NCBI RefSeq assembly: GCF_014529625.1
Contig: NZ_CP076039.1
Location: 2,294,001-2,358,000 of the forward strand
DNA: 64,000 bases
Origin: Candidatus Pelagisphaera phototrophica
GTDB taxonomy: Bacteria; Verrucomicrobiota; Verrucomicrobiia; Opitutales; Opitutaceae
Reading direction: 5' to 3'
Of the stretch, positions 26,446-35,154 are shown piece by piece; positions within the stretch are counted from its first letter, which is position 1; each line of letters starts with the position of its first letter. Both the position numbers and the translations under genes were made by a program. The notes beneath the pieces were generated by a model. It saw nothing but the letters and a program-made list of their open reading frames with translations, ran no database searches and was not told where the DNA came from.

Positions 26446-27936
26446 TCACTCATCTGCAGAATACCACTCAATTTGCGGCATCCCACTAGTGGGGGGAGGT
26501 GGCCAGTGGGCACCTCGCATGCTGGTCAAACTTCGGTTAGGCCCTGGCTTAAAAGGCTGATCTTTAACTCCCACTAATACTCCGTCTTCTATCCACGATT
26601 CGTCTTCTCCGTACAATTGGCTGATGAGCCGCTCAATTAGCTTTTCCAGTATATCCACATGCTCGATCGACTCCGAGAGGTCTACCAATTCATTGGGGTC
26701 CTCTTTCAGATCAAACAAGAGCCGTCGGTTTCCCGTACCGTAGTAAATCAATTTGTAGCGACCATCATGTATCATCCGAGTGGCACGAGGCCCTTCATCC
26801 ACTTCCCCGTAAAACCACTCTCGCTTTTCTTCGCCCACCATCGAGATTCCATCTACGGTTTCTGGGATTTCAATATCGGCCAAATCGAGCAATGTCGGCA
26901 TCACATCCTGCCAACCAACGAGACGGTCATCGATACGGTGATGCCCCACTCTTTTGTCCCCTTTGACACCCATGAGAAGCATCGGAATATTGGCTGAGTT
27001 CTCGTAAAATAAGCGCTTTGCCCACATGTTGTGATTCCCTAGCATGTCTCCATGGTCCGATGTAAAACAGATGACCGTGTTATCTAGCAGTCCTTCCTCT
27101 CGAAGCGTGCCAATTATGACCCTAAGCTGATGGTCGATTTGCGTACATAGCGCATAGAACGCCAGTCTCGCACCTCGAATTTGCTCCGTGGAGAACTTGC
27201 TCCCTCGGTCAAAATCCACTTGGAGGCTGAAGCATGGGTTCTCCTCCTGAGTCCAGGCTCCCGTGTAAGGCATGTCGATTTCAATTCCCATATCCCGGTA
27301 AAGGTCGATATAGCTCTGCAAAGGGAGTAGCGGCGGATGTGGATGCCGAAAGGACAAGTACCAAAACGCCGGCTTTTCCGGGTCCCTCCGCTTGATGACG
27401 CGGCACATTTGGTTCGCCGCCCAATTGGTAGCGTGCGTTTCTTCGGGCAGGAACCATGGGCGGTAGCTGTATTCATTATTACTCATCCCATGCTCAAAAA
27501 ACCGCCCTGCATATCCCTGGTCGCCGAGGAACAACTCATAGTCGTCTACCACACCGTAGACTTGCCGCCCCTCCTCATCCAGGATGACATCGTCAAAGCC
27601 GATACGATTACGCTGAGGGTAAACATGCAGCTTTCCCACGGCGTAAGTTTGGTAGCCGGCCCCCTTAAAGGTCTCTGCCATAGTCGGTAGGTCGGGCATC
27701 GGGAGCGTTTCCTGAAAGACGCGATCTCCATGCGTTCGCGGCGTTGTTCCCGTCATAAGTGTGCGGCGTGCCGGTATGCAAACCGGACACTCTGCATATG
27801 TATTGGTAAAACGAGTACCATTTGCCGCCAATTGATCAAGGGTGGGCGTCTGAATCGAAGGATGACCGGCACATCCTAGCAAAGATGCTGGCCAGTGGTC
27901 AGTAGAGATAAGAAGAACGTTAGGTTTTTCAGGCAT
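26446..27936 (-). CDS. Sulfatase (type I) without signal peptide
   Basis: The product has 496 residues. The type I sulfatase motif is CIPARRTLMTGT with C53 in the C-x-P-x-R context, to be converted to formylglycine. Metal ligands are suggested by STDHWPAS near the N-terminus and by FTSDHGDMLGNHNMWAK. There is no signal peptide, so it probably acts in the cytoplasm on a small sulfated product or is a choline-sulfatase-like or phosphonate-type relative. The C-terminal half has the DGRYKLIYY and LFDLKEDPNELVDL blocks common to the family. No sulfatase-maturing enzyme gene is in the window. The gene is single, with relics on both sides. Confidence 0.88.
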   Translation of the reverse strand: MPEKPNVLLISTDHWPASLLGCAGHPSIQTPTLDQLAANGTRFTNTYAECPVCIPARRTLMTGTTPRTHGDRVFQETLPMPDLPTMAETFKGAGYQTYAVGKLHVYPQRNRIGFDDVILDEEGRQVYGVVDDYELFLGDQGYAGRFFEHGMSNNEYSYRPWFLPEETHATNWAANQMCRVIKRRDPEKPAFWYLSFRHPHPPLLPLQSYIDLYRDMGIEIDMPYTGAWTQEENPCFSLQVDFDRGSKFSTEQIRGARLAFYALCTQIDHQLRVIIGTLREEGLLDNTVICFTSDHGDMLGNHNMWAKRLFYENSANIPMLLMGVKGDKRVGHHRIDDRLVGWQDVMPTLLDLADIEIPETVDGISMVGEEKREWFYGEVDEGPRATRMIHDGRYKLIYYGTGNRRLLFDLKEDPNELVDLSESIEHVDILEKLIERLISQLYGEDESWIEDGVLVGVKDQPFKPGPNRSLTSMRGAHWPPPPTSGMPQIEWYSADE

Positions 27937-28040
27937 GGGACAGGCGTCTGGAAAGGGAAGACTGAGGCAACCCCATCCACACTGTCAAACCACTGAGTGA
28001 TCAGTCTGAAGGAAAAGGTAGCTTCCCGCGATTTGGATGA

Positions 28041-28105
28041 GTAGGAGAGGTTTCACACCGCGGTTGAATTACGTTTTACCGCGGGCACGAAAACCACTCC
28101 TCTCC
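28041..28105. repeat. Inverted pair of REP-like cores
   Basis: A core at 28041-28065 (GTAGGAGAGGTTTCACACCG and CGGTT) faces a diverged inverted copy at 28078-28105. The outer arms GGAGAGG and CCTCTCC and the inner arms CCGCGGT and ACCGCGG pair. It lies between the sulfatase and the MacB fragment, in a 286-base gene-free interval. Confidence 0.5.
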
Positions 28106-28222
28106 GCGGCCCATGCCGATCGAACTGAGGCGCCCGGCCCGACTTACACCGGCGAAGCACGGCAGTGACGGGAGGTCCTAGCCTCGCCAAATTTACCCAC
28201 TAGCCAAAAATATCCACTGACT

Positions 28223-29047
28223 CTACTCGTGTCTCAGGGCATCTATCGGATCGAGCCTTGAAGCCATGAAAGCGGGATACAGACCGAAGACGATTCCTAT
28301 CAATGCCGACACACCTAGCGATACGGCGATGATCCAGGACTTTACGATCGTCGTCATACCGAACTTTGCCTGCACAATGTCGCATACACCATAGGCCAAT
28401 GCGATACCGATGGCTCCTCCCGCCACACTAAGCACGACCGCCTCGATAAGAAACTGAATCAGCACATCTGTACTGCGGGCACCGACGGCAACACGAATAC
28501 CGATTTCCCGAGTACGCTCAGTCAACGAAGCCAACATGATATTCAAGATGCCGACTCCACCCACCAATAGCGAAACCGCGGCCACTACTGTTAGGAAAGT
28601 GGTCATGGTTTCCGTGGTTGAGGTAAAGGCCTCAGTCAGTTCCGATTGACTGCGAACACTGAAGTCGTCTTCTTGCCCATTCATGAGCTTGTGGGCTTGT
28701 CGCAAGGTTTGCTCGAGTTCCTCCTTGGCGGAATCCATAGCGTCTACGCTTATCGCGCTAGCATAAATCTGACTAACGTACTGAGAATCTCCACGCAGCC
28801 TAAAAGCGGCAGATGTCAGAGGCACTAGTACTGTATCATCCTGGTCCTGTCCTCCAGAACTTTGACCCTTAGCTTTCAACACTCCTATGATTTTGAAAGG
28901 AGTTTGCTGAATGCGGACGGTCTGCCCAATGGGATTGCCCCCTCCGTACATATTCTCAATCACCGAAGCGCCTAGTACCGCGACTTTGTTCTTGGCCCGC
29001 ATATCACGCTCGGTGAGCATCACTCCGTCCTCGATTTCCCAACCCAT
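28223..29047 (-). pseudogene. C-terminal fragment of a MacB-type ABC transporter permease
   Basis: The fragment encodes 274 residues. It begins inside the periplasmic MacB_PCD domain (GWEIEDGVMLTERDMRAKN) and contains the three C-terminal FtsX-type helices with LLVGGVGILNIMLASLTERTREIGIRVAVGA and the family end LDPIDALRHE. Missing are the first membrane segment, the first half of the periplasmic domain and any ATPase. The frame closes with a TGA about 18 bases upstream of the first ATG, and the divergent PSD1 gene begins 133 bases away. I infer an N-terminal deletion linked to the arrival or rearrangement of the PSD1 cassette. Confidence 0.75.
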
Positions 29048-29179
29048 TTCTACGCAATTGAATCAAATTGCTTGGCAATATCCTCAGACGCCCCTTTGAG
29101 TCTGTTGCTCCAGCAGGGCGCCTCCCAAGATCAAGCCCCAGCCCGAGACCTTTTTCATTCGACACTCCATTCACAAAAA

Positions 29180-32100
29180 ATGAAAATACTCTCCTTTACA
29201 TCGAAACAGATGCGTTATCGCTCCCTCATTTCCCCCAAGTCGGATTTCTTTCTGCCTGAGTTCAAAGTCGCTCTCATCTTCGGAGCTTCGTCTTTGAACC
29301 TTTTCGCATTGGATGCGACACCGGAACAGGTAGAGTTTTTCGAAAACAAGATTCGCCCAGTACTGGCGGAAAGTTGCTACGAGTGCCACAATAGCGTCAA
29401 CAAGGCCAAGGCCGGGCTGGCTTTAGACTATCGAGGTGCCCTCCTTGCAGGCAGCGAAAACGGTAGCATCATCGAGCTAGGGAAACCCGAAGACAGTGTC
29501 TTGATCTGGGCCATTCGCCACGAAGATGACTTGGAAATGCCTGAAAACGCTCCTAAACTCGACGACCGTGTCATCGCCGACTTTGAGGAATGGATACGCA
29601 TGGGAGCCCCGGATCCCCGTGATAAAAAGCCAACCCAACTTGACCTAGACAATGCCGTCGCTTGGGATACGCTGCTTGAAAAACGCAGTAACTGGTGGTC
29701 TTTTCAGCCGCTCAAAAAGACAACTCCTCCTAGGGTTTCAATTCCGGATTGGAATCAAAGCCCCATTGACCAGTTCCTATTCGCATCGCTTTCGGGGAAA
29801 GGGCTGAGGCCCCAAGAGCAGGCTAGTCCAGAAACGCTGGTTCGCCGCCTGCATCTGGTACTCACTGGGCTTCCTCCAAAGATCGAAGTAGTAAAACAGT
29901 TTACGGCAGACCCCAGTGAAAAGGCCTATCGGGATCTCGTGGATACGCTTCTCGCGTCCGAGGAATTCGGCGAGCGCTGGGCTCGCCATTGGATGGACTG
30001 GTATCGTTATGCGGAATCACATGGGAGTGAGGGAGACCCCAATCTTCCCTACGCATCCGCTTATCGTGACTACCTCATTCGAGCACTCAATGCCGATGTT
30101 CCCTACGACCAACTACTAACGGAGCACGTAGCGGGCGACCTCTTGAAAAAGCCTCGCATCAACCAGGAACTCGGTATCAATGAATCGGCTATCGGGCCCG
30201 CTCACTTTCGCATGGTGCCTTACGGATTCGGTGTGGTCGATGCCTATCAGGAACAGATCACCAATACCGAAAATCAGATCGACGTTCTATCGAAGGCCAT
30301 GCTCGGCATTACCGTCTCCTGTGCCCGTTGTCACAACCACAAGTTCGACCCGATTAGCCAGAATGACTTTTACCGGCTTTACGGCATTATGGTGAGCAAC
30401 CGTCCTGGCTCGCTCAATATCGATACGCGGGAAAAACAAGAGATAAACAAAAAGGAACTGGAGAAACTGAAACCCGGTATCCGAAGATCCATGGCGAATT
30501 TCTGGCTGGAGAATGTAGATGTCGCCGTCGACAAACTAGCCACTTTCAATTTCGCCGAGACGGAGGAAGAAAAGGGAATCCATGCCGACCTGAAGCTTCC
30601 TGCAAGGAGACGGAAATTGGCGCTGCCTACCGATCCGGAACGCCTAAACCAGTTATTGCTGAAACGAGAGATCGACCAAGTGGGAGAATATCACCCATTG
30701 GCTCCGATGAAACTGTGGAAAGAGCTGCCCAGCAAAGATTTCAACGAGAAATGGAATCACCAAGCGATGGAGCACCAGGCGGCGCTCGATACATACGAGG
30801 CCGCAAAAAAGAACGCCACCTTCTACGCCGATCTTCGGGACCAGAAAACCCTGGATCGCTGGTATCGCAGCGGAAACGGACTCGGTCCCAAGGTCAGTCC
30901 CGCGGGATCATTCTCCGTCGCGGGTGAGGGAGTCTATGCGATATCCGGGATTTATCCGCGGGGCGTCTACAGTCATTTGACCTCCGACAAGCATAATGGT
31001 ACTCTGGCCTCTCCCAACCATATTGCAAAGGGTGAAAAGAGCTACCTGCGAGCTACGGGTCTCAACGGAGCGATCCGCATGTCTGCACGGAACTATCCCC
31101 TAGAGCAGGGACTGCATCCCTACAAGAGGGCAGAAACAGGAATCTCGCAATGGTACCCGCTGAGAAAATACAAGTTCTGGAATGGAGAACAAATCCACTA
31201 CCAGATTTCGACCATTGGCGACAAACCGGTCAATGCATCAGAGGGCCGTTCCTGGTTTGGAGTGACTGAAGTGATAGGCGGAGACTTCAAGGTCAAGGAA
31301 CTAGGAGTTCCTCTATATACAGTGCTCCCAAATGGTTCCGGTCTTAGAGAGCCGAATTCTCTTCTAGCAATTTACAAAAGGACCCTCCGGGCATCCATCA
31401 TAGCTTGGAAACGCAGACAAATCACCAATGCCCAGGCCGAATTTTTGAGTGCCTTCGTACGGTTCGACCTCCTGCCCAATCGACTTGAATCCTTGCCTGC
31501 TCAACAACGTGGACTAGTCTCTCAATACCGCAATCTGGAAGGCGAAATCCCCTTCCCGACTCGAGCACCCGCTCTCCTGAAGGGCGATGTCATAGATCAG
31601 CCACTACTCATTCGCGGTGACTACAAAAAGCCCGGTGATGCGGTGCCGAGGCAATTTCTGGAAGCATTCGACAACAGGCCCTATAGTAACGAAGACTCGG
31701 GACGGCTTGAGCTCGCACAAGACATAGCCGGCAAGGCGAACACCCTTAAATCGCGCGTTCTGCTCAACCGACTTTGGCACTATGTCTTTGGACAAGGCAT
31801 TGTTTCCACAACCGACAATTTTGGCCGACTGGGCAAAAAGCCCGCCCATCCGGAACTGCTTGACTACCTTGCTTTGGATTTCGAAAAAAACGGTTGGTCG
31901 ATCAAAACAGCACTTCGAAACATGGTTGCCAGCCGTGCCTTTCGATCGGGAAGTCTCGCTCCTGATGAAGCGAACAAAAAAGATCCTAACAACCAATTCT
32001 TGTCTTATTACGCACCTCGTCGGCTGGATGCGGAAGCGATTATGGACTCGATCAACAGCCTTGCCCAAAAAGATTACGAGCGGGGCGTCTACAAGATGTC

Positions 32101-32455
32101 TAAACGAAACCAGTTGGACCCCTTTCTCTCGACATTCAATTTCCCAATTCCAACGACGACCGTGAGCCGTCGAGACAGCACAAGTGTCCCTGCCCAAGCG
32201 TTGAGCATGATGAACGGGCCGTTTATTCAGGAATCCGCCAAGAGTTGGGCCGAAAGAGTCGATTCACAGTTAAGCGAATCTAGCTTCGATCAAAAACTGG
32301 AAACTCTTTTTCTAGGAGCCTACGCCCGGACTCCGAGCAAATCTGAACATGAAACCCTGGAAGCCTACCGTAAGAGCATCAATGATCCCAATACCGCCCT
32401 TGAGCGCATCGCCTTCACCCTTTTGAATACGAAGGAGTTTATCTATGTCTATTAA
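29180..32455 (+). CDS. PSD1-type protein (PSCyt1, DUF1549, DUF1553), first copy
   Basis: The product has 1091 residues from ATG 29180. An in-frame start 36 residues upstream would precede the hydrophobic export segment without adding a domain. A hydrophobic segment (about 28-45) is followed by the PSCyt1 domain with haem site CYECH (66-70), DUF1549 (about 195-450, containing a second CxxCH as CARCHNHKFDP near residue 382), and DUF1553 (about 826 to the end, FLEAFDNRPYS to the C-terminal INTxEFIYVY-type end). Between DUF1549 and DUF1553 lies an unusually long region, about residues 555-825, with WYRSGNGLG and many beta-like strands. PSD1 proteins are abundant in Planctomycetes and Verrucomicrobia, associated with polysaccharide use, and of unproven activity. 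It overlaps the DUF1501 gene by 11 bases. Confidence 0.88.
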   Translation: MKILSFTSKQMRYRSLISPKSDFFLPEFKVALIFGASSLNLFALDATPEQVEFFENKIRPVLAESCYECHNSVNKAKAGLALDYRGALLAGSENGSIIELGKPEDSVLIWAIRHEDDLEMPENAPKLDDRVIADFEEWIRMGAPDPRDKKPTQLDLDNAVAWDTLLEKRSNWWSFQPLKKTTPPRVSIPDWNQSPIDQFLFASLSGKGLRPQEQASPETLVRRLHLVLTGLPPKIEVVKQFTADPSEKAYRDLVDTLLASEEFGERWARHWMDWYRYAESHGSEGDPNLPYASAYRDYLIRALNADVPYDQLLTEHVAGDLLKKPRINQELGINESAIGPAHFRMVPYGFGVVDAYQEQITNTENQIDVLSKAMLGITVSCARCHNHKFDPISQNDFYRLYGIMVSNRPGSLNIDTREKQEINKKELEKLKPGIRRSMANFWLENVDVAVDKLATFNFAETEEEKGIHADLKLPARRRKLALPTDPERLNQLLLKREIDQVGEYHPLAPMKLWKELPSKDFNEKWNHQAMEHQAALDTYEAAKKNATFYADLRDQKTLDRWYRSGNGLGPKVSPAGSFSVAGEGVYAISGIYPRGVYSHLTSDKHNGTLASPNHIAKGEKSYLRATGLNGAIRMSARNYPLEQGLHPYKRAETGISQWYPLRKYKFWNGEQIHYQISTIGDKPVNASEGRSWFGVTEVIGGDFKVKELGVPLYTVLPNGSGLREPNSLLAIYKRTLRASIIAWKRRQITNAQAEFLSAFVRFDLLPNRLESLPAQQRGLVSQYRNLEGEIPFPTRAPALLKGDVIDQPLLIRGDYKKPGDAVPRQFLEAFDNRPYSNEDSGRLELAQDIAGKANTLKSRVLLNRLWHYVFGQGIVSTTDNFGRLGKKPAHPELLDYLALDFEKNGWSIKTALRNMVASRAFRSGSLAPDEANKKDPNNQFLSYYAPRRLDAEAIMDSINSLAQKDYERGVYKMSKRNQLDPFLSTFNFPIPTTTVSRRDSTSVPAQALSMMNGPFIQESAKSWAERVDSQLSESSFDQKLETLFLGAYARTPSKSEHETLEAYRKSINDPNTALERIAFTLLNTKEFIYVY

Positions 32456-33854
32456 TCTCCAGAATCGTCGTGAATTCCTGAACCTGACTTCAAAGGGAGT
32501 GGCCGCCCTAACTTTGTCGAGTCTCATCAACTCAGCGTCCGGGAAAAGCCCCTACATTCCCACGCGTCACCATGCTGCCAAAGCTAAGTCTGTGATTTTT
32601 CTCTACATGTCGGGGGGCGTATCCCACGTGGATTCCTTTGACCCGAAACCCCTTCTGCGGGAAATGCACGGTCAACCGATGCCGGTAGATGTAGAGCGAA
32701 CTCAATTTGACCAGGTTGGCAACATCATGGGATCTTTTTGGGATCACAAGAAATATGGCCAGTCCGGCATCGAGATGACTAACCTCTTCCCTAACATCGC
32801 CGAACATGCCGACGAAATGGCGGTGATCCGGTCTTTGACTGCCAATTTCAGCGAACACGCCCAAGGCAACTTCTTCATCCATTCAGGCTTTCCTTTCCTC
32901 GGCCATCCAAGTGCCGGAGCTTGGGTCAATTATGGTTTGGGTACAGAAAACAAAAACTTGCCTGGATACGTCGTACTACAATCCGAACACTCCGGCACCC
33001 CTCATGGAGGCGTGAGCATTTTTGGAAACGCTTTTTTGCCCGCCACAAATGGCGGTTCTATTTTCAACGTTTCCGGCAGTCGAGCGGTTCCTAACATTCA
33101 GCCTGCCATGCTTGACCATGAGCAACGTAAAGCCCTCGAAATCATTAAAACGCTAGATGCGGGATTTGCTCAGCGCACCGCGGCGAAGGATGCGGTTATG
33201 GCCTCTATCGAGAACGCAGAGACTGCCTACCTAATGCAGCAAGCCGTTCCAGAGCTCACAGACATTTCCGAAGAGCCTCAGTCATTGCTGGATGAATACG
33301 GAGTACATGATCCTGTCTGGTACAAATCGGAATACGCCCGGCAATGCCTCATGGCGCGACGCCTAGTCGAGAGAGGTGTTCGGTTTGTTGAGCTCTCCTG
33401 CTGCCCCTTCGAGAAAGGTGTGCAAAAAGCCAATCCATGGGATCAGCACAACAAAATCGAAATCGGACACGGGGCGATGGCTTCCCAGGTCGACAAGCCA
33501 ATCGCAGCCCTCCTCACCGACCTAAAAAATCGTGGGCTAATTGATGAAACCCTTGTCGTTTTCACTGGAGAATTTGGCCGTAATCCCTTCGCCCAAGGAA
33601 TCGGTCGTGACCACAACCCCCAAGGATTCAGCGCTTGGATGGCAGGCGGAGGCACAAGTGGTGGCACCGTTTATGGGGCGACAGACGAGCTTGGCTACTA
33701 CGCCACCGAGAACGTATCCAATATTTACGAACTATGGGCCACTGTGCTCCACTTGCTCGGCGTCAATCACGAAAAACTCACTTTCCAGCATGGTGGCAGA
33801 AATCTCCGACTGACCGATGTACACGGAAAGGTCTGGTCCGATATTATCGCTTGA
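32445..33854 (+). CDS. Tat-exported DUF1501 protein, partner of the first PSD1
   Basis: The product has 469 residues. The N-terminus carries a Tat motif, NRREFLNLTSKG, and a short hydrophobic stretch. The body belongs to the alkaline-phosphatase-like superfamily, DUF1501, with LYMSGGVSHVDSFDPKPLL, VVFTGEFGRNP and IGRDHNPQG. DUF1501 genes nearly always follow PSD1 genes. Here the start lies inside the end of PSD1 (11-base overlap), so they form one operon. This pair, unlike the minus-strand one, has no sigma factor, anti-sigma or sulfatase next to it. Confidence 0.9.
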   Translation: MSINLQNRREFLNLTSKGVAALTLSSLINSASGKSPYIPTRHHAAKAKSVIFLYMSGGVSHVDSFDPKPLLREMHGQPMPVDVERTQFDQVGNIMGSFWDHKKYGQSGIEMTNLFPNIAEHADEMAVIRSLTANFSEHAQGNFFIHSGFPFLGHPSAGAWVNYGLGTENKNLPGYVVLQSEHSGTPHGGVSIFGNAFLPATNGGSIFNVSGSRAVPNIQPAMLDHEQRKALEIIKTLDAGFAQRTAAKDAVMASIENAETAYLMQQAVPELTDISEEPQSLLDEYGVHDPVWYKSEYARQCLMARRLVERGVRFVELSCCPFEKGVQKANPWDQHNKIEIGHGAMASQVDKPIAALLTDLKNRGLIDETLVVFTGEFGRNPFAQGIGRDHNPQGFSAWMAGGGTSGGTVYGATDELGYYATENVSNIYELWATVLHLLGVNHEKLTFQHGGRNLRLTDVHGKVWSDIIA

Positions 33855-34197
33855 TGAATCAGTCTTATCGAAGGAAGCCAGGCTGCAACCGATTTCATCT
33901 CACACCTGCTAGGTCCAGTCCCGCCTATCGCGGTCAACTTAACTCTATTTTTAGGAATTATCGCAAGCTTCACGAGGAAGTGTCGTCGTAGCTACATCGC
34001 AAAGCCGCGTCGTTTTTTCTCCGCCAGTCAGTAATGACACCGACTTGTTGGAGACTCCGCTCCAGCCCGCCATACGATCTTGAGTTGGGTTGACGCGTAT
34101 CTTCACCTCTCGACCCGGGACACGGACTTAATGAATGCGATCTCCCAAAAGTTAAACTGAAAGCAACTATTTTTGGGGATATCAATTGAGATCCCTT
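33855..34197. other. Convergent intergenic region with a palindromic repeat
   Basis: The interval separates the DUF1501 gene from the broken outer-membrane gene. It contains GTCGTCGTAGCTACATCG within 33982-34009, related to the palindrome at 37017-37032. I see no gene. Confidence 0.4.
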
Positions 34198-34941
34198 TTA
34201 GAACGAAAACTGCATACCTAGACTAGCGTGCGAAAAATCGACCAGTTGTCTATCACCTGGGAGCGAAGCGTCTCGGTCGAGGGCCCAACTGTGGGCGAGG
34301 TGTAAGTAAGTAGCTACTGATTCGGAAATGGCGTACTCAGTGCCCATTCTGAATGCGAGGTGATTGGCCCCGTCATGTCCATCGGATACGTATCCTTGGT
34401 TCACTCCTAAAATTCCGGAGGTGTGAAAGATCAGCTTATCCGATACGAAAAATGCTCTGTTCAAAGCGAATTCCCAAAACGATCCTTCCGCATCGAATTA
34501 ATAGTAAGCATCCCCCGTGAATTCAATTCTGTTCGGCAAACCAGCCCAACTAAAACCTGCCCCGACTTCCTTGTCATCGAGTCCATTGAAAGGGGTTCGC
34601 AAATGGGTGAATGCAGCGTAGAATTCTACGTCGCCAATGCTTTGCGACGCTGCGAAACTTAATTGAAGCTCATCGTAGTCCTGATCGGGTGATCGTCCAT
34701 ACCAGACTCCGCTCGTTAAATTTTTCCAGGCAAGCTCTAGGCTGCTCACCCAAAGCGAATCCCCATCCAACGCATCGCGACCCTCCAAGAAGTATCGGCT
34801 CGCCCATCCCCCGTGAAAGTGACCGCTGATCCCTCCTTCTGACTCTGATTGAGCGACCGGGGCACTCGCTTCGGGCTCGTGAGCAAATACCGTCTGAATG
34901 ACGCAAATAGTAGTGAGCAAAATGAACCGCCTGCTGCTCAT
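34198..34941 (-). pseudogene. Small outer-membrane beta-barrel protein interrupted by in-frame TAA
   Basis: From ATG 34939-34941 the frame encodes a signal peptide (SSRRFILLTTICVIQTVFA), a short Ala/Ser-rich linker, then alternating beta strands typical of a porin-like or MipA/TorF-like barrel (FHGGWASRYFLEGRDA, SLELAWKNL, FYAAFTHLRTPF). TAA at 34498-34500 follows GDAYY. The same frame continues with FDAEGSFWEFALNRAFFVSD and further strands to a C-terminal SLGMQFSF, the aromatic end expected for an outer-membrane barrel. The full length would be about 247 residues. A single nonsense change (for example CAA to TAA) without frameshift explains it. It lies between the two PSD1 loci. Confidence 0.7.
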
Positions 34942-35154
34942 TGTTTCGGGAAAATTTTGTCGAAATTGTGCACCATTAAACATCAACCGTGCCGCAAAAG
35001 TCTGAATCGCACAGGAAAACTCAAACCCATAATCTTGCATTCCTTCGAAAACTCTCTGGATCGTCTTCCTTTAGCTATTCTAATTCGCTCCCTACAGATT
35101 TGTGGCATACGCGAGGAAATTAAACCCAAATGGAGTAAAGACGGGTCCTACGCC

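Noticed and set aside
28200-29047. MacB fragment as an intact small permease
   Set aside because: The first membrane helix and half of the periplasmic domain are absent, and the first Met falls within a conserved block.
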